Source of the DNA: Moesziomyces globuligerus
Lineage: Eukaryota; Basidiomycota; Ustilaginomycetes; Ustilaginales; Ustilaginaceae
Length of the DNA: 64,000 nt
Direction of reading: 5' to 3'
Assembly (NCBI GenBank): GCA_030849465.1
Contig: JARVLF010000024.1
Coordinates: 124,001 to 188,000 of the forward strand
This document shows, in pieces, positions 48,754-58,739 of this stretch. The notes beneath the pieces are model-generated. The model was not told the origin of the DNA, made no database searches, and saw only the letters and a program-made list of their open reading frames with translations. The position numbers and the translations under genes are program-made. Numbering within the stretch: position 1 is the first letter of the stretch; every line of letters begins with the position of its first letter.

Positions 48754-49740
48754 CTAGAGGTTTCGGAGGTTTCGAGCGGCCCATTCAAACGCGACAAAGG
48801 TGGCTGCGTTGGCAAAGGGGCTTCGGACGAGGGTGGGGAGGAGGCCACGGAAGAAGCCCTTGACGCCGTCGGCCTTGAAGGTTTGACGGATGCAGTCCAA
48901 TGCACCGGTGTACCTGCGTCCAGCGGGGTTGAGCGCGTCGGTCTGGAGTTTGCTCTTGATAATGTCGGCGGGGTAGGCGGTGAGCCAGAGACCGTAGCCC
49001 GCCATTGCGCCTGCGAACATGGCGTAGGTTCCTGGCAACTGATCCCTCTGGATGCGGTCGGTGGCGAGTTTGTGTTGCACGAGAGCTTCGTAGGTGAGAA
49101 AGTACATTCCGAGGCCGTGGAACTCGCGCACAAAGGTGGGCAGTTGACCTCGGTAGACGCCGTTGAACAGTCCGCTCTGTGCGGCCATCTGGCGGATGCA
49201 GTCCAGCGGTCCACGGTAGAGCGGAGGAGAGGGTTGGGTCTGAAGTCGGATGCGCACATGTTCGACCGGTCCAGCTACAAAGCTGTTGGCCAACCCCGCC
49301 ACACCTCCTGCGAGGTAGAACTGGCCATAGCTCAGATCACCTGCGCGGCCCGACGAGAGGTTCGACTGCGTAAAGTGCCGTTTCAAAGCCTCGACCACGC
49401 CGAACTGAATGCTGACGCACGCTCCAACCCCCAACAGCGGCGTCAGGGTGCCCTTGTAGAATGCCAGCGGTCCTTCGTGACGTACGATGCGCGTCGCACA
49501 GTCCACCATGCCCGTATACGTGCCAGGTGGAGACGTCTGGAGCCGCACCTTGAGAATGTCCAACGGCTGCCCGACCAGCACCTGCGCAATGCCTCCCACC
49601 GTACCCGAAAGCACATCCTTGTTCCCCTGCGAAAGCAACGGCGCCTTCGGTAGTGAGTTGAGCTCCGCCATCGTTGGATCCGTGTGGTGGTCGAGACGCT
49701 CAACAAGTCCAACCGAGCCAGCTGCGCGATAAGGGTCCAT
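48754..49740 (-). CDS. Mitochondrial carrier family protein, YMC1/YMC2 type
   Basis: 328 residues from the ATG at 49740. The three-repeat mitochondrial carrier fold is complete. The signature motifs are GQPLDILKVRLQT (repeat 1), GPVEHVRIRLQTQ (repeat 2) and YPADIIKSKLQTD (repeat 3), each followed by an acidic/Gly segment such as EGPLAFYKGTLTPL and DGVKGFFRGLLPTL. GPVEHVRIRLQTQ in the second repeat is close to the YMC1/YMC2 and amino-acid/carnitine-like branch of the inner-membrane carriers. Substrate is not readable from sequence. A 33-residue N-terminal extension precedes the first repeat. Divergent from RRP40 with 296 bases between starts. Confidence 0.88.
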   Translation of the reverse strand: MDPYRAAGSVGLVERLDHHTDPTMAELNSLPKAPLLSQGNKDVLSGTVGGIAQVLVGQPLDILKVRLQTSPPGTYTGMVDCATRIVRHEGPLAFYKGTLTPLLGVGACVSIQFGVVEALKRHFTQSNLSSGRAGDLSYGQFYLAGGVAGLANSFVAGPVEHVRIRLQTQPSPPLYRGPLDCIRQMAAQSGLFNGVYRGQLPTFVREFHGLGMYFLTYEALVQHKLATDRIQRDQLPGTYAMFAGAMAGYGLWLTAYPADIIKSKLQTDALNPAGRRYTGALDCIRQTFKADGVKGFFRGLLPTLVRSPFANAATFVAFEWAARNLRNL

Positions 49741-50036
49741 CTCGTGCGCACAACACGTCTGGCGCCCCGACGTGACTAGGTCGAGCCGAGCCTAGAAGAA
49801 AAAGAAAAAAATCCCCGTTCTGATACCCGCGCTCGAGACAACTTCCGGACGAGAGTACGAGTGTCGTTGTGAGGTCGGGGGGATTTTTTTTTTGGGAGCG
49901 GATGTCGAATCGAAAGCCACAGCTTTCTTACTCCACATCGTGAAGGAGCCTTTCTCGTAGCCTCTTGCTGCTCACCACCATCGCCGTTGGACATCTCGAA
50001 CGTCGACGCTCCCTCGCACGTTTTTCACACACAGCC

Positions 50037-51042
50037 ATGACAGTGGTGCTGCCCGGAGACGCCGTGCGCGTCCCCTCTACATCGGCAGTCAAGCTCGGAC
50101 CTGGCCTCCTCCCCACACCCGCATCTGCAACTCCTTCGCTGACGGCGATCCGAGCCGGAGCTTTGGGCCACCTCGATGCGAGCACGCCGAGTTCGAAACG
50201 TAGAGATGCAGAATCGGCGGTCTGGGTCGAAACCAACACCCACCGCGTACGTTGCCGCTTGCTCTTGCTTGCCCGACTTGTGTTCTTGGTCTGGCTGATG
50301 GCTGACGCTTGCCTTTGTTTGCGGGTTTAGTATGTGGCTGCGCCGGGGGATTCCGTGGTGGGGCAGATTACGAACCGGGGCGCCGAGTCGTATACGGTGT
50401 CGCTGTTCGGAGCGCACTCGGCCACCTTGCCGGCGCTCTCGTTCGAAGGCGCAACCAAGCGGCACAGGCCCAACCTCAAGATCGGCGCACTCGTCTATGC
50501 GCGCATCGTCTCGGCGGACCGATTCACCGAACCCGAACTCACCTGCGTCAACCCGGTCACCGGAAAGAGCGACGGCTTCGGCGACCTCAAGACCACAGAC
50601 GCCCGCGGCGAAAAGACTGGCCACGCAATGCTCTTCTCCGTCTCCCTAGGCCTCGCTAGAAGGTAAACCACCCATCCCCCCAACTCTGTGTTGGTTGAGA
50701 GACACAAAGACACTCACCCCGCTTTCTTGCCCTTTTGGTTTTGGTTCGGGTTGGTGGTACAGTTTGTTGAGACCGGCACATGGGTTGCTCAAGCTCGTCG
50801 CCACGCACTTTGCCTTTGAGGCAGCCGTGGGTCAGAACGGCGCGGTCTGGGTGCGTGCCAATGAACCCAAACACGTCATCGCCCTAGGCCGCGTACTCGC
50901 CGCTGCTGATTTGGACTCGACCTCCCACAACTCGACCACTGCAGAGCAGACGGACGAGCTAGACGCTCAACACATCCTCGACCACCGAGCCGACGCTTGG
51001 GACGCTGCGCGTCTACGCTCCCTCCTCCACGACCTCCTCTAG
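50037..51042 (+). CDS. RRP40: RNA exosome cap subunit Rrp40 (EXOSC3), three exons
   Basis: Exons 50037-50246, 50331-50662 and 50763-51042 encode 273 residues. Introns are 84 nt (50247-50330, GTACGT...TTTAG) and 100 nt (50663-50762, GTAAAC...ACAG). Rrp40 is an S1/KH cap protein that guides RNA into the exosome core. Seen after splicing: an N-terminal segment MTVVLPGDAVRVP; S1 domain start YVAAPGDSVVGQITNRGAES and SFEGATKRHRPNLKIGALVY, the hallmark FEGATKRNRP-type block; EPELTCVNPVTGKSDGFG; then LFSVSLGLARSLLRP across the second junction; and the KH region with the G-x-N-G motif VGQNGAVWVRAN. The reading frame is kept across both introns, which strongly supports them. Confidence 0.93.
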
Positions 51043-51174
51043 TTCGCAATGCAACGACGCTTTGCCTGCTTCATCTTTCCGCTGTGCTGCTTCCGTTGGA
51101 TCTTGCGCATGTCTGTTTTTTCGCCACGTTTGTACGTCTTTTGAGCATGGCCCTGGAGCGAGGCGTGGGTTTGG

Positions 51175-51618
51175 TTACAAGAAGAGTCTCATGAGTTCGA
51201 AAAACACTGTGCCACCACATGCACGTCAAACAAGATCAGTCTTTGTATACTTCCCATGACCGCGTCGGACCGGGGGGGGGGGGGGGGGGTTGATGCTTAC
51301 CACCGCCGATGACGACGAAGCAGATGAGGGCGAGCGCGAAGTTGTTGGTCAAGGCTGCCGAGGTCTTTGTCTTCTTTGGCGGTTTGACGATGGCTCTGCC
51401 TCTCCTTTGTTTCTGCGACGATTCCGACGATTCCTCGGTTACGTCTGCGTCTTTGGTTCGGATGCGCGGCTTGCCCGCATTCTCCCTCGCCGTCGCTGCA
51501 AACTGCGCGTTCTTGGCTCGAATGTCCTTAAACGTCGGCTACCCCATGCCCCGCTTCGCGCTCCGCGTAAGCAACACCAATCGATACTTCGGACAGGAGG
51601 CGGGAGTGGACTTACCAT
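51175..51618 (-). CDS. Stress-associated ER protein, RAMP4/SERP1/Ysy6 family (three exons, hidden gene)
   Basis: Reconstructed by eye. Exon 1 is only the ATG (51618-51616); intron 1 51615-51527 (89 nt, GTAAGT...TTTAAG); exon 2 51526-51301; intron 2 51300-51207 (94 nt, GTAAGC...GCACAG); exon 3 51206-51175. The product has 86 residues: it begins MDIRAKNAQFAATARENAGK, has a Ser/Glu/Lys middle, the basic RAIVKPPKKTKTSAAL, and ends with a single C-terminal membrane helix, FALALICFVVIGGVFFELMR, followed by LFL. This order (basic N-terminal helix, then tail anchor with VGGG/IGGxxF) is the RAMP4/Ysy6 pattern. These tail-anchored proteins sit at the Sec61 translocon and protect membrane proteins during ER stress. 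Intron 2 carries an 18-base G/C homopolymer. The frame holds across both junctions. Convergent with RRP40, 132 bases away. Confidence 0.88.
51272..51289. repeat. G18 homopolymer inside the second RAMP4 intron
   Basis: Eighteen consecutive G on the + strand, i.e. C18 near the 5' side of the second intron of the RAMP4-like gene, about 10 bases after its donor. Long G runs can form quadruplexes and are prone to length change and sequencing error. Confidence 0.9.
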
Positions 51619-52040
51619 GGTGCAAGCAAGGTGGACAGCACCCGAGTTGGTGGAGAAAAGGTGAACAGCAAGGGTGACCAACCCCACACTCACGCCCTTT
51701 CTTCCTCACACGCTTCCGTGCTTGGCCTCGGCGCACAGCCCAGTCGGCAACACGTAGCTCGCTGGATTTTCTCAACCCCAATTTAACGCCCGATAAAAAT
51801 TCCCTCCATCAACAAATCGCCCCCCCCCCCATCCAGCTCTCCTCAACCCTCGCCACCAACCCGCGCATCGTTCGTCTCTCCATGCACGTCGTCCAGCCCG
51901 CAAACCGCGTTCAAGAACCTTCGCATCTTCGACCATAGCGCCACCCACACGACTCTGCTAGAATAACTAATTGACAAAATCACGCCTTCCACGAGACCGA
52001 AGCTACACCGGTCCACTGATCCACTGAGACCCAGAAGCGA
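51619..52040. promoter_or_regulatory. RAMP4-like gene promoter and MRC1 3' flank
   Basis: 422 bases. Both neighbours are on the - strand, so this is the promoter and leader of the RAMP4-like gene together with the MRC1 3'UTR. It includes a C-run near 51820. No further gene seen. Confidence 0.5.
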
Positions 52041-55000
52041 CTAGCGCGACGACGAGCTGGAGAAGCCGCTCTCGCGGCGCATGATGGCCTGCTTCGAGAG
52101 CAGCATCGATGCGCCGCCCGCACCGCTCTGTCTCGACTTGCTCGGCGCCGACCTCGTCCCGGCCCTGCTGGCCGATGCGGGTTGGGATCCCTGCGAGGTG
52201 CCGCTGGCGGTGGGCTTGGGTGCACGCACAATGTTGGCGTCGTTGCCCCACTCGGGTTCGGCATCGTCGAGCGTGTCGACGGCCATCGAGAGGGTCTGGC
52301 TGTGCGCGGCGAATGGGTTCTTGCCCCTCGTCGCCGTAGGCCGCACGAGGAGACGCGCCATGAGCGAGTCGGACGCATCTTCGTCCGCATCCTCCTCCGC
52401 CCCCGTCGGGTCCGCGTCGACGTCCATCTCGTCGGCGTCCTCCCTGGCAGCCGCAACGCTTGGCCGTGCCTTGGCCCGCCCGTACTGCACGCGCGCTACC
52501 GGCTTGCGCTGTTTCCCAACCGCATCGCCACGCTCGGCGCCCTCGCCCCGGACGCGGTCGCGCAGCGCCTTGGCCAGCCTCTCCTCGCCATCGTCTTCTT
52601 CCGAATCCCACCCATTGCGGCCCTTGCCCTCGTCGCGCTGCTCGTCCTCTTCGTCGTCGTCGACCGCAGCCCGATTCTTGGCCCGGCGCCGCTCGCGGAT
52701 CGCCGTGCGGACATCGTCGTATCGGATCTTGCGCGGCTGCTTGGTCACCACCGGTCCGAACGCGTCTTCGTCCACGTCTTCTCCTCCTGCCTTTCCCACC
52801 CCTTCGTTCTCCTCCTCCTCCTCCTCCTCCTCATCATCGCCATCCTCCTGCACGTCGTCCTCGTCGCTCTCCTCCGCATCGTCATCGCCCGGCTGGGGCA
52901 GCAGGAAGTCGTACTTGTCCGACTCGTGCTCGATCTGGTGTGTCGCCGCATAGCTCTGCACGAACGCCTTGGCCTCGTCGTGCGCCGCGAGTGCATCCAT
53001 CCCGTCCTGCGTGCCGTCGAGCAGCTTACGCTTCTTCCAGGCCGCATTCATGTGCGCTCCCATCGCCGCCCTCCTCCTCAGCTCTTCCTCGTCCGCATCG
53101 TCGTCAAGGAAGCCCTCGATGCCGTTGAGACCTGCGCGCCCACGTCGGTTACGGTAGCCGCCCTGCACCGCCTTCTGGTGCATCTCGAGCTCCTCGCGGT
53201 CCTGCGCCTCCATGTCTTCCCGGAATCGTGCACGCGCCACCTCGTCCTTCGCCGCCTCGTCCGCATCGCGCTCGTTGTCCACCAGCTCTTGCAGGTCTTC
53301 CGCATCGTCGTCCTCTTCGTCGTCTTCATCCTCGTCCGCTCCCCGCGTGCTGTCGTCCTCGTCGCCGAAAACACCCTTGAGCCCGCCACCGTCGCCACGC
53401 TTCCCACCACCGAGCTCCTCGTCTTCCGACTCTTCGGCCTCGCCCTCGATGAAGGCAGACTTACGCTTCTTGCCCTTTGCCAGCGCGCCGGCGTCCTCGG
53501 GCTGCAGCGGCCCCCGACGCAGGACGTCGAAGGCGTTGCGAGGACGTGGCTCAGGCTGGCTGGACGGCGGGCCTTGGTCGTCCGCGTCGCTCTCGGCGTT
53601 GCTGCGGGCATCGGCCTCCGCCGCTTGCGCCTCATCCCGAGCACCACCGCGGCGCAGTCGCTTGAGCTGCACAGGCGCCTCGTCGTCGTCGTCGTCATCC
53701 TCTAGGACGTCGATCTTGCGGCTGGGATTGGCAAAGGCGTCGTTCCTCCCTCGTCGCGCAGAAGCATCCGCCGCTGGACTTTGCCACGCACCGCTGTGGG
53801 CGTGACAGTTGCTGCTGCTGGCCGCGTGCTCCTGGCTCTGGGATTGGCTTTGTGTGTCGTACTGAGACCACAAGCCCGCCTGCTGGCTCGGCTTGGTCTG
53901 GGTGAAGAATCCGTCGCGGTTCATGTACATCTTCTCCGGCGACATGTTGGCACCCGCGCGACCGCTCTGCGCCTGTGCATATGCCTCGCGCTCTGCCTGG
54001 CTCTCGTCGAAGCTCGGTAGCACAGACGGCGTCGGATCGAGCAGCTCCATCGCCTCACCCATCTGCGCCTTGCGCAGCGCGGCAAACGCATCCACCTCGG
54101 TCGACTTTGGAGGCGGCATCGTCGAAGCATCCCAGACGCTGGCGAGCTTCGATGCCTCGGCCCCACCGTGGCCGTCGGCGGACGGCGCAGGCGTGCCGTC
54201 GTTGAAAAGCTGGGTCAGACCACCCGCGGTGCCCGCAGCGCCTGCTGTCGCCTTGTCTCGCGCGTTCTTGGGGTTCGCAAAGATGTCCAGGCTCTCTCCT
54301 CGCAATTCGTCGTCTTGCGTTGCATTGAAGAACGCGCCGAGCGCCGAGTTGGCCGATGCGTCCCGTGCGAGCTCGCGTGCAACGTGGGTTGTAGGCAGAT
54401 GGCTGGCCTGACTTGGATCTTGCGTCTGACTCTGCGTCTGCGTCTGGTCCCAGAACGACTTGCGCAGCGCCTGCGATGCCACGACATTGGTGTTGGCCGT
54501 GGTCGCGGGGGGCAGTGTCGACTCGAAGAAACGGCCCAGATCGCCGGCCTGCGATGGGATGTCGTCGGTGCGGAAGGACTCGTCCATCTCCTGACCTGCG
54601 CTGGGTGGGAAGACGAGCGAGTCGCGCCTCGCCGATGCCGCTGCTGCCGGTAGCTGCGCATGTGGCATCGCCGGCGACGTGGTGTTCGACCGGGAAAGCG
54701 CCATGCTCTGGTCGATCGACTGGCTCGAGATATCTCCGAGCGGGACGCGAGCCCGATCCTGGCTGTGATGTGTGGGAGGCGGCACAGCCTCGCCGCGAAT
54801 GGCGTCGAAAGGGCCTGGCCGGAGCGGATTGTCGGCGTCAAGCTCCTCGGCGTCGTCGTCCGCAAGAGCACTACGCCTGCCTCTCCTGACGTTGACTCGA
54901 GGAGCGGGCAGCTCGTCCTCGTCGTCGTCCATCACCGCACGGCTTGGCGGCAGGCTGCGACCCAAGTTGGGTGATGCATGCGAGCGCTGGCTCAATTGGC

Positions 55001-57848
55001 TCGCTGGCGGGGCGTTCTCCTTCTCGCTGTCGTGCTCCTCCTCGGCTTCGTCGGTGGCCTCCTTTGCGGCATCGGCATCGTCCTGCTCTTCGTCGACGCT
55101 GCCCATCTCGAGGCGATCGTCGTCGAAGTCGTCAGCTTCGGCCTCGCTGGCACTTCCCATGTCGATGTCGCTGCCAATGACGCTGCCAATGACCGACTCG
55201 GCGTCACGGGCAGCAGGCATGATGTAGTCCGGATCGTCCTCGTCCTCACCAGCATCCTGCTCACGCTCACGCCCTTCATGGCGGCTTTCGCGATTGTTGG
55301 GCGCTGAGAAGCGACTAAGCATGGCTTGGATGTCGGGAGCGTTGGCTCTCCTGCTATCTTCGGCGAGAGCCGCGAGCTTGAGCTTGGCAGCTGCGTCTCT
55401 GGGGTCGAGCTGCGAGCGCGACTTGAGGCTCTGGTTCTGCATCCTGCGCATGAGGGAGGAGTTCAGGTCGGCCTGAGACATTTTGGGCGGCGCATTACGG
55501 GCAGCTTGGTACGATTGCGTCGCAGGAGCCGCGGGCTGCGAGGCTGGGATGTTGCCGGCCGCCTGGTCTGCGGCGAGGAAGAGCGTCTTGCTGGCGTTGC
55601 GAAGCTGGCTGTTGGTGACGATGCATTCGTCGTGGTCCTCGGCGGCAGCGGCAGTGTCGACACCTGGCTGTGCAGAGGCGGCATTGGGAGAGCCGTTTGC
55701 GTCTGTGCCAACGTAGGCCTTGTTGCTCGGCGGTGTGCGTTCGGATTTGATGCCCAACTCGCGATAGAGGCGATCGGCGGGACGTTTCTTTCCTGGCGTT
55801 CGCGAGAGATTGTGCTTCTGTGCGAGGACCGAGCCGGGTTGGTAGATCTCGACGGCGTCGTCGTCGTCTTCGTCCTCATCGTCGACGTGCGCAAGGATAG
55901 TCTTGTCTGGCTGATCGTCCAAAGCGGCGTGGGACGGTGGGATCTGGCGCGTGCGCTCGAGCAGACGAAGCTTCATCTCGCGAAGATGTTGCTGCTGGCG
56001 TGCGGCCGCGGCCTTGGCTTCGTTGTTGGCTCGAGTGGTCTCGATTAGCGATGCGAGATCGGGCAGATCGACGTCATCATCGTCCGCGTTGGCGTTGCTT
56101 GGCGCGGCAGCGTCGAGATCGAGACGTTGTTCGTGCTTGCGGGACACGGGGACGAGCGGGCTGCTCGCAAGGTTTGGATGCGGACTGGAGCGTTCGGGGA
56201 TGGGGTCGGACTCGATGGGATCGGAGGCGTGCTGGCTCTTTGACTGTCCGGAAGGAATCTGTGATGAGGGCTGTGCCGAGGATGTCGGTTCCGTGTTGGC
56301 GCTGTTGGAGCCGCTGGTGGATTGGCTGTGCGCGGCGCGGAGCTTCTCGCCAGCCGAGATCTTGCTGAGCAGCTCGCCGAGTCCGATGGTCTTCTTTGGC
56401 TGAGAAACGGCGAGGCGTGCGCGGTTCTCGCGTGCGAGGCGTGCGGTCTGCTTGTGCATGCTGTCGACCTCCTTCTTGGAGAGCGCTTTGACCTTGGGTT
56501 GCTGCTGGTCCTTGGGAGCGCCATGTGATTTTGATGCGGCTATGGGCGCTTCGTCTTCGAGATCGCTGAGGATGTCGCGCTCTGCGGGTGCTTGCTTGGA
56601 CTTTGAGCGCTTGGCTAGCTTTGCGAGCTTGGCCGATTTGGAGCTTGGGTTGGACTTGGACGCCATGAATGCTGGCATGGCGTCGTTGTGCTCATCGGCG
56701 TCGCTGTCTTGGATGTCGAGAGAGGGCGAGCGAGAGACACGGGCGGTGGGTTCTTTTGAGGCGCTGAAGAAGGAGTCGAGGAGGGACTCGCCGTCTGCGT
56801 CCGTGTTGACGCTTGGGTCGGCAGTACCGTGCGCGAGCCTTGCTTTTGCGGCCAGGGCGTCCATCTTCTCGCGACGAGACAGGTGTGCGTTCGGTTCGAG
56901 ATCGTCTTGGTGAGGATCGGACTCGGCAGCCGGCGTCTGGGAAGAGGAGCTGACGAGCTTGAAGGCGCGTGCGCCGCGGGGGCGATCTGGCTGGTCGTCT
57001 TGATTGTCTGAGGAAGAGGAGAAGCTGCGTGGCCTTTGTGCGCCAGCCTTGCCGCGCATGGCCGAGATCTTGGCGCCCTGGCGGCGAGGCGGAGCGAGCC
57101 AGGCGTCTGCGTCTTCACTCGCGGAATCGCGCGAGCTCGATGGGGGCAGCGAGGAGAGGGAGCCAGCGAATGCGTCTGAGCTGGCTTCGCGGGCAGCCTG
57201 TGCGCGGATGCGCGCAATGATAGCGTCGTCGTCCTGGGTGTGAGCGTCGTGAGGGTCGGAATGCGAGGTGGAAGCTTGAGCGCGGGAAGCGGTGGTGGGC
57301 TCATCTTCCGAGTCGGAATCGAAGATGGCTTTGGCTACGCCAAGCTGGAACCTCTTGGGCCGTGTGAATACGGGCGATGTTTCGCGCGCATTGTGCGGTT
57401 GGTTCTCCTCGTCGCTGTGCCCGAAAGCATCGGAGGGGGAGGGGGAGCGGGAGCGATGGCGATGGCGAAAGGCGGGGGCGGAATGTTTGACGGCCGAATT
57501 GGCGGCATGTGCAGTGGTCGCGGGTGAGACGAGGGCAGTGACGGTGGCATCGCCTGTGTCGTCGTTGTCGGCCGAGCCGGAAGCGTCGCGCAAGGCGGCG
57601 ACTCTGCCGTAGGAGCGCATGGGCGAGTCAAAGAGGTTGTCAGAGGGCGATGCAGGCTGCGATGACGACGAGGCGGACGCGACGTGGGAGCGCGTCGGAT
57701 CGTTTGCGTCGCTGTCGACCGGTTTGCGCGCGTAGGTGACCTTGGCTCTGGCACCGGGCGCCGGAGCGGCGTCGAGGGAGGGATTGGAGGAGGAGACGAG
57801 CGAGGTGAGGGGGGAGGAGGAGCTCAAGTTGGGCTGCTCCACTTGCAT
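52041..57848 (-). CDS. MRC1: Mediator of replication checkpoint 1 (Mrc1/claspin family)
   Basis: 1935 residues from the ATG at 57848, intronless. Mrc1 travels with the replisome (with Tof1-Csm3), couples helicase to polymerase epsilon, and relays ATR/Mec1 signals to the checkpoint kinase. Seen: many SQ/TQ sites, with a cluster at TQTQSQTQDPSQASH and QSQSQSQEHA; an SDSEDEP acidic motif early on; the conserved C-terminal claspin/Mrc1 block with KSAFIEGEAEESEDEELGGG, EDLQELVDNERDADEA, and RARFREDMEAQDREELEMHQ; then KKRKLLDGTQDGMDALAAHD. The rest is Ser/Asp/Glu-rich and disordered. It is longer than budding yeast Mrc1 (1096 residues), mostly by low-complexity sequence. The family call rests on the KSAFIEGEAEES block, the S/TQ clusters and overall layout. 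Confidence 0.85.
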   Translation of the reverse strand: MQVEQPNLSSSSPLTSLVSSSNPSLDAAPAPGARAKVTYARKPVDSDANDPTRSHVASASSSSQPASPSDNLFDSPMRSYGRVAALRDASGSADNDDTGDATVTALVSPATTAHAANSAVKHSAPAFRHRHRSRSPSPSDAFGHSDEENQPHNARETSPVFTRPKRFQLGVAKAIFDSDSEDEPTTASRAQASTSHSDPHDAHTQDDDAIIARIRAQAAREASSDAFAGSLSSLPPSSSRDSASEDADAWLAPPRRQGAKISAMRGKAGAQRPRSFSSSSDNQDDQPDRPRGARAFKLVSSSSQTPAAESDPHQDDLEPNAHLSRREKMDALAAKARLAHGTADPSVNTDADGESLLDSFFSASKEPTARVSRSPSLDIQDSDADEHNDAMPAFMASKSNPSSKSAKLAKLAKRSKSKQAPAERDILSDLEDEAPIAASKSHGAPKDQQQPKVKALSKKEVDSMHKQTARLARENRARLAVSQPKKTIGLGELLSKISAGEKLRAAHSQSTSGSNSANTEPTSSAQPSSQIPSGQSKSQHASDPIESDPIPERSSPHPNLASSPLVPVSRKHEQRLDLDAAAPSNANADDDDVDLPDLASLIETTRANNEAKAAAARQQQHLREMKLRLLERTRQIPPSHAALDDQPDKTILAHVDDEDEDDDDAVEIYQPGSVLAQKHNLSRTPGKKRPADRLYRELGIKSERTPPSNKAYVGTDANGSPNAASAQPGVDTAAAAEDHDECIVTNSQLRNASKTLFLAADQAAGNIPASQPAAPATQSYQAARNAPPKMSQADLNSSLMRRMQNQSLKSRSQLDPRDAAAKLKLAALAEDSRRANAPDIQAMLSRFSAPNNRESRHEGREREQDAGEDEDDPDYIMPAARDAESVIGSVIGSDIDMGSASEAEADDFDDDRLEMGSVDEEQDDADAAKEATDEAEEEHDSEKENAPPASQLSQRSHASPNLGRSLPPSRAVMDDDEDELPAPRVNVRRGRRSALADDDAEELDADNPLRPGPFDAIRGEAVPPPTHHSQDRARVPLGDISSQSIDQSMALSRSNTTSPAMPHAQLPAAAASARRDSLVFPPSAGQEMDESFRTDDIPSQAGDLGRFFESTLPPATTANTNVVASQALRKSFWDQTQTQSQTQDPSQASHLPTTHVARELARDASANSALGAFFNATQDDELRGESLDIFANPKNARDKATAGAAGTAGGLTQLFNDGTPAPSADGHGGAEASKLASVWDASTMPPPKSTEVDAFAALRKAQMGEAMELLDPTPSVLPSFDESQAEREAYAQAQSGRAGANMSPEKMYMNRDGFFTQTKPSQQAGLWSQYDTQSQSQSQEHAASSSNCHAHSGAWQSPAADASARRGRNDAFANPSRKIDVLEDDDDDDEAPVQLKRLRRGGARDEAQAAEADARSNAESDADDQGPPSSQPEPRPRNAFDVLRRGPLQPEDAGALAKGKKRKSAFIEGEAEESEDEELGGGKRGDGGGLKGVFGDEDDSTRGADEDEDDEEDDDAEDLQELVDNERDADEAAKDEVARARFREDMEAQDREELEMHQKAVQGGYRNRRGRAGLNGIEGFLDDDADEEELRRRAAMGAHMNAAWKKRKLLDGTQDGMDALAAHDEAKAFVQSYAATHQIEHESDKYDFLLPQPGDDDAEESDEDDVQEDGDDEEEEEEEENEGVGKAGGEDVDEDAFGPVVTKQPRKIRYDDVRTAIRERRRAKNRAAVDDDEEDEQRDEGKGRNGWDSEEDDGEERLAKALRDRVRGEGAERGDAVGKQRKPVARVQYGRAKARPSVAAAREDADEMDVDADPTGAEEDADEDASDSLMARLLVRPTATRGKNPFAAHSQTLSMAVDTLDDAEPEWGNDANIVRAPKPTASGTSQGSQPASASRAGTRSAPSKSRQSGAGGASMLLSKQAIMRRESGFSSSSSR

Positions 57849-58471
57849 CGTGCCTATGGGCTAGGAGAATCAAGAGCGGAGGAGAGATCAGCGCCGGATG
57901 CTCAGCGAAGAGTTCGGCGTGCGTCCGATGGTCTGGAGCTTGTCCACCAAGGCGTGGGAATGTGACGCGTGCCTTGAAGCTGAGCGACGACAAACGGCAA
58001 AAGCGCGGAGCTTCCGATAACGTCGACGAGCAAGGCAGAACGCAGTGGTCCGGACGGATATGGAGCAGAAGAGAGGCGAGCAGAAGAGAGGATGACCAGT
58101 CGAACGTGGAAGCTCAGTTCCAAGTGTCTGCGAGTGTCGGTCTCAGGGCCCGACTCGCGTTGCGTTGCGCGGTGCAGCGGGCGTGGTGGAGCGTGACGCT
58201 TCTGGTGGGCTTCTGCTCCTGAGAAAAGTGGAGTTGGGAGCGTGCAGCGCCGTTGAGGCTCCCGCCGAGACCCTGGCTTGGCTTTTTCTGACTCGGCTTC
58301 GCGCCCTGGCCAGCCTTGATTAACGCGTCGCGCGTCGGAGCGTGGCGTGCGGTTCGATTTGTTAGTTTTCGCCGATCCCCAGAAGATCGTTTAAAGCCGA
58401 TTATGTTAGACCGAGGCCGTGCTGGAAGGGTCGAGAAAAGAAGAAAGCTTGGATTATGGTTGGAAATAGCG

Positions 58472-58484
58472 CCAATGTGATTGG
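58472..58484. promoter_or_regulatory. Inverted CCAAT pair upstream of the iron transporter
   Basis: CCAAT at 58472-58476 and ATTGG at 58480-58484 face each other; another ATTGG lies at 58654-58658. CCAAT-binding complex with HapX controls iron genes in many fungi. Inference from motif only. Confidence 0.4.
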
Positions 58485-58515
58485 CTGCTGGCTGCTGGCT
58501 GCTGGCTGCTGGCTG
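58483..58515. repeat. Tandem GGCTGCT repeat
   Basis: Four perfect 7-bp GGCTGCT units plus a partial fifth between the CCAAT pair and the GATA pair of the iron transporter promoter. Confidence 0.9.
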
Positions 58516-58543
58516 AGCCGGAGGTTCCAACCGCCGCCCGGCG

Positions 58544-58558
58544 TTATCAGTGTTATCA
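58544..58558 (-). promoter_or_regulatory. Two tandem GATA sites upstream of the iron transporter
   Basis: TGATAA on the - strand at 58549-58544 and 58558-58553, nine bases apart, about 265-275 bases upstream of the transporter ATG. Iron-responsive GATA factors of fungi (Urbs1 of Ustilago maydis, SreA, Fep1) bind (A/T)GATAA, often paired. Placement before an iron-storage gene makes regulation plausible; binding is not shown. Confidence 0.5.
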
Positions 58559-58739
58559 TGCGTGTGCGTGTGCGTGAAGCGAGGCTTCAAAGTCGGCCCG
58601 AAGCTGCGACTGGCCGAACGAAGCACGTCTTGCCGTGTAATGCAATGCGCATCATTGGCTGGTGGCATCGTGGGATCGCCACTTGGCATGCTCCGCCCAC
58701 AAAGCACAGTTCAGATCTTCGCTCGCTCGGCCGTCCGCA

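Noticed and set aside
58114..58707. Minus-strand 197-codon frame between MRC1 and the iron transporter
   Set aside because: Low-complexity composition, overlaps the promoter elements, and has no recognisable domain or splice-supported extension.
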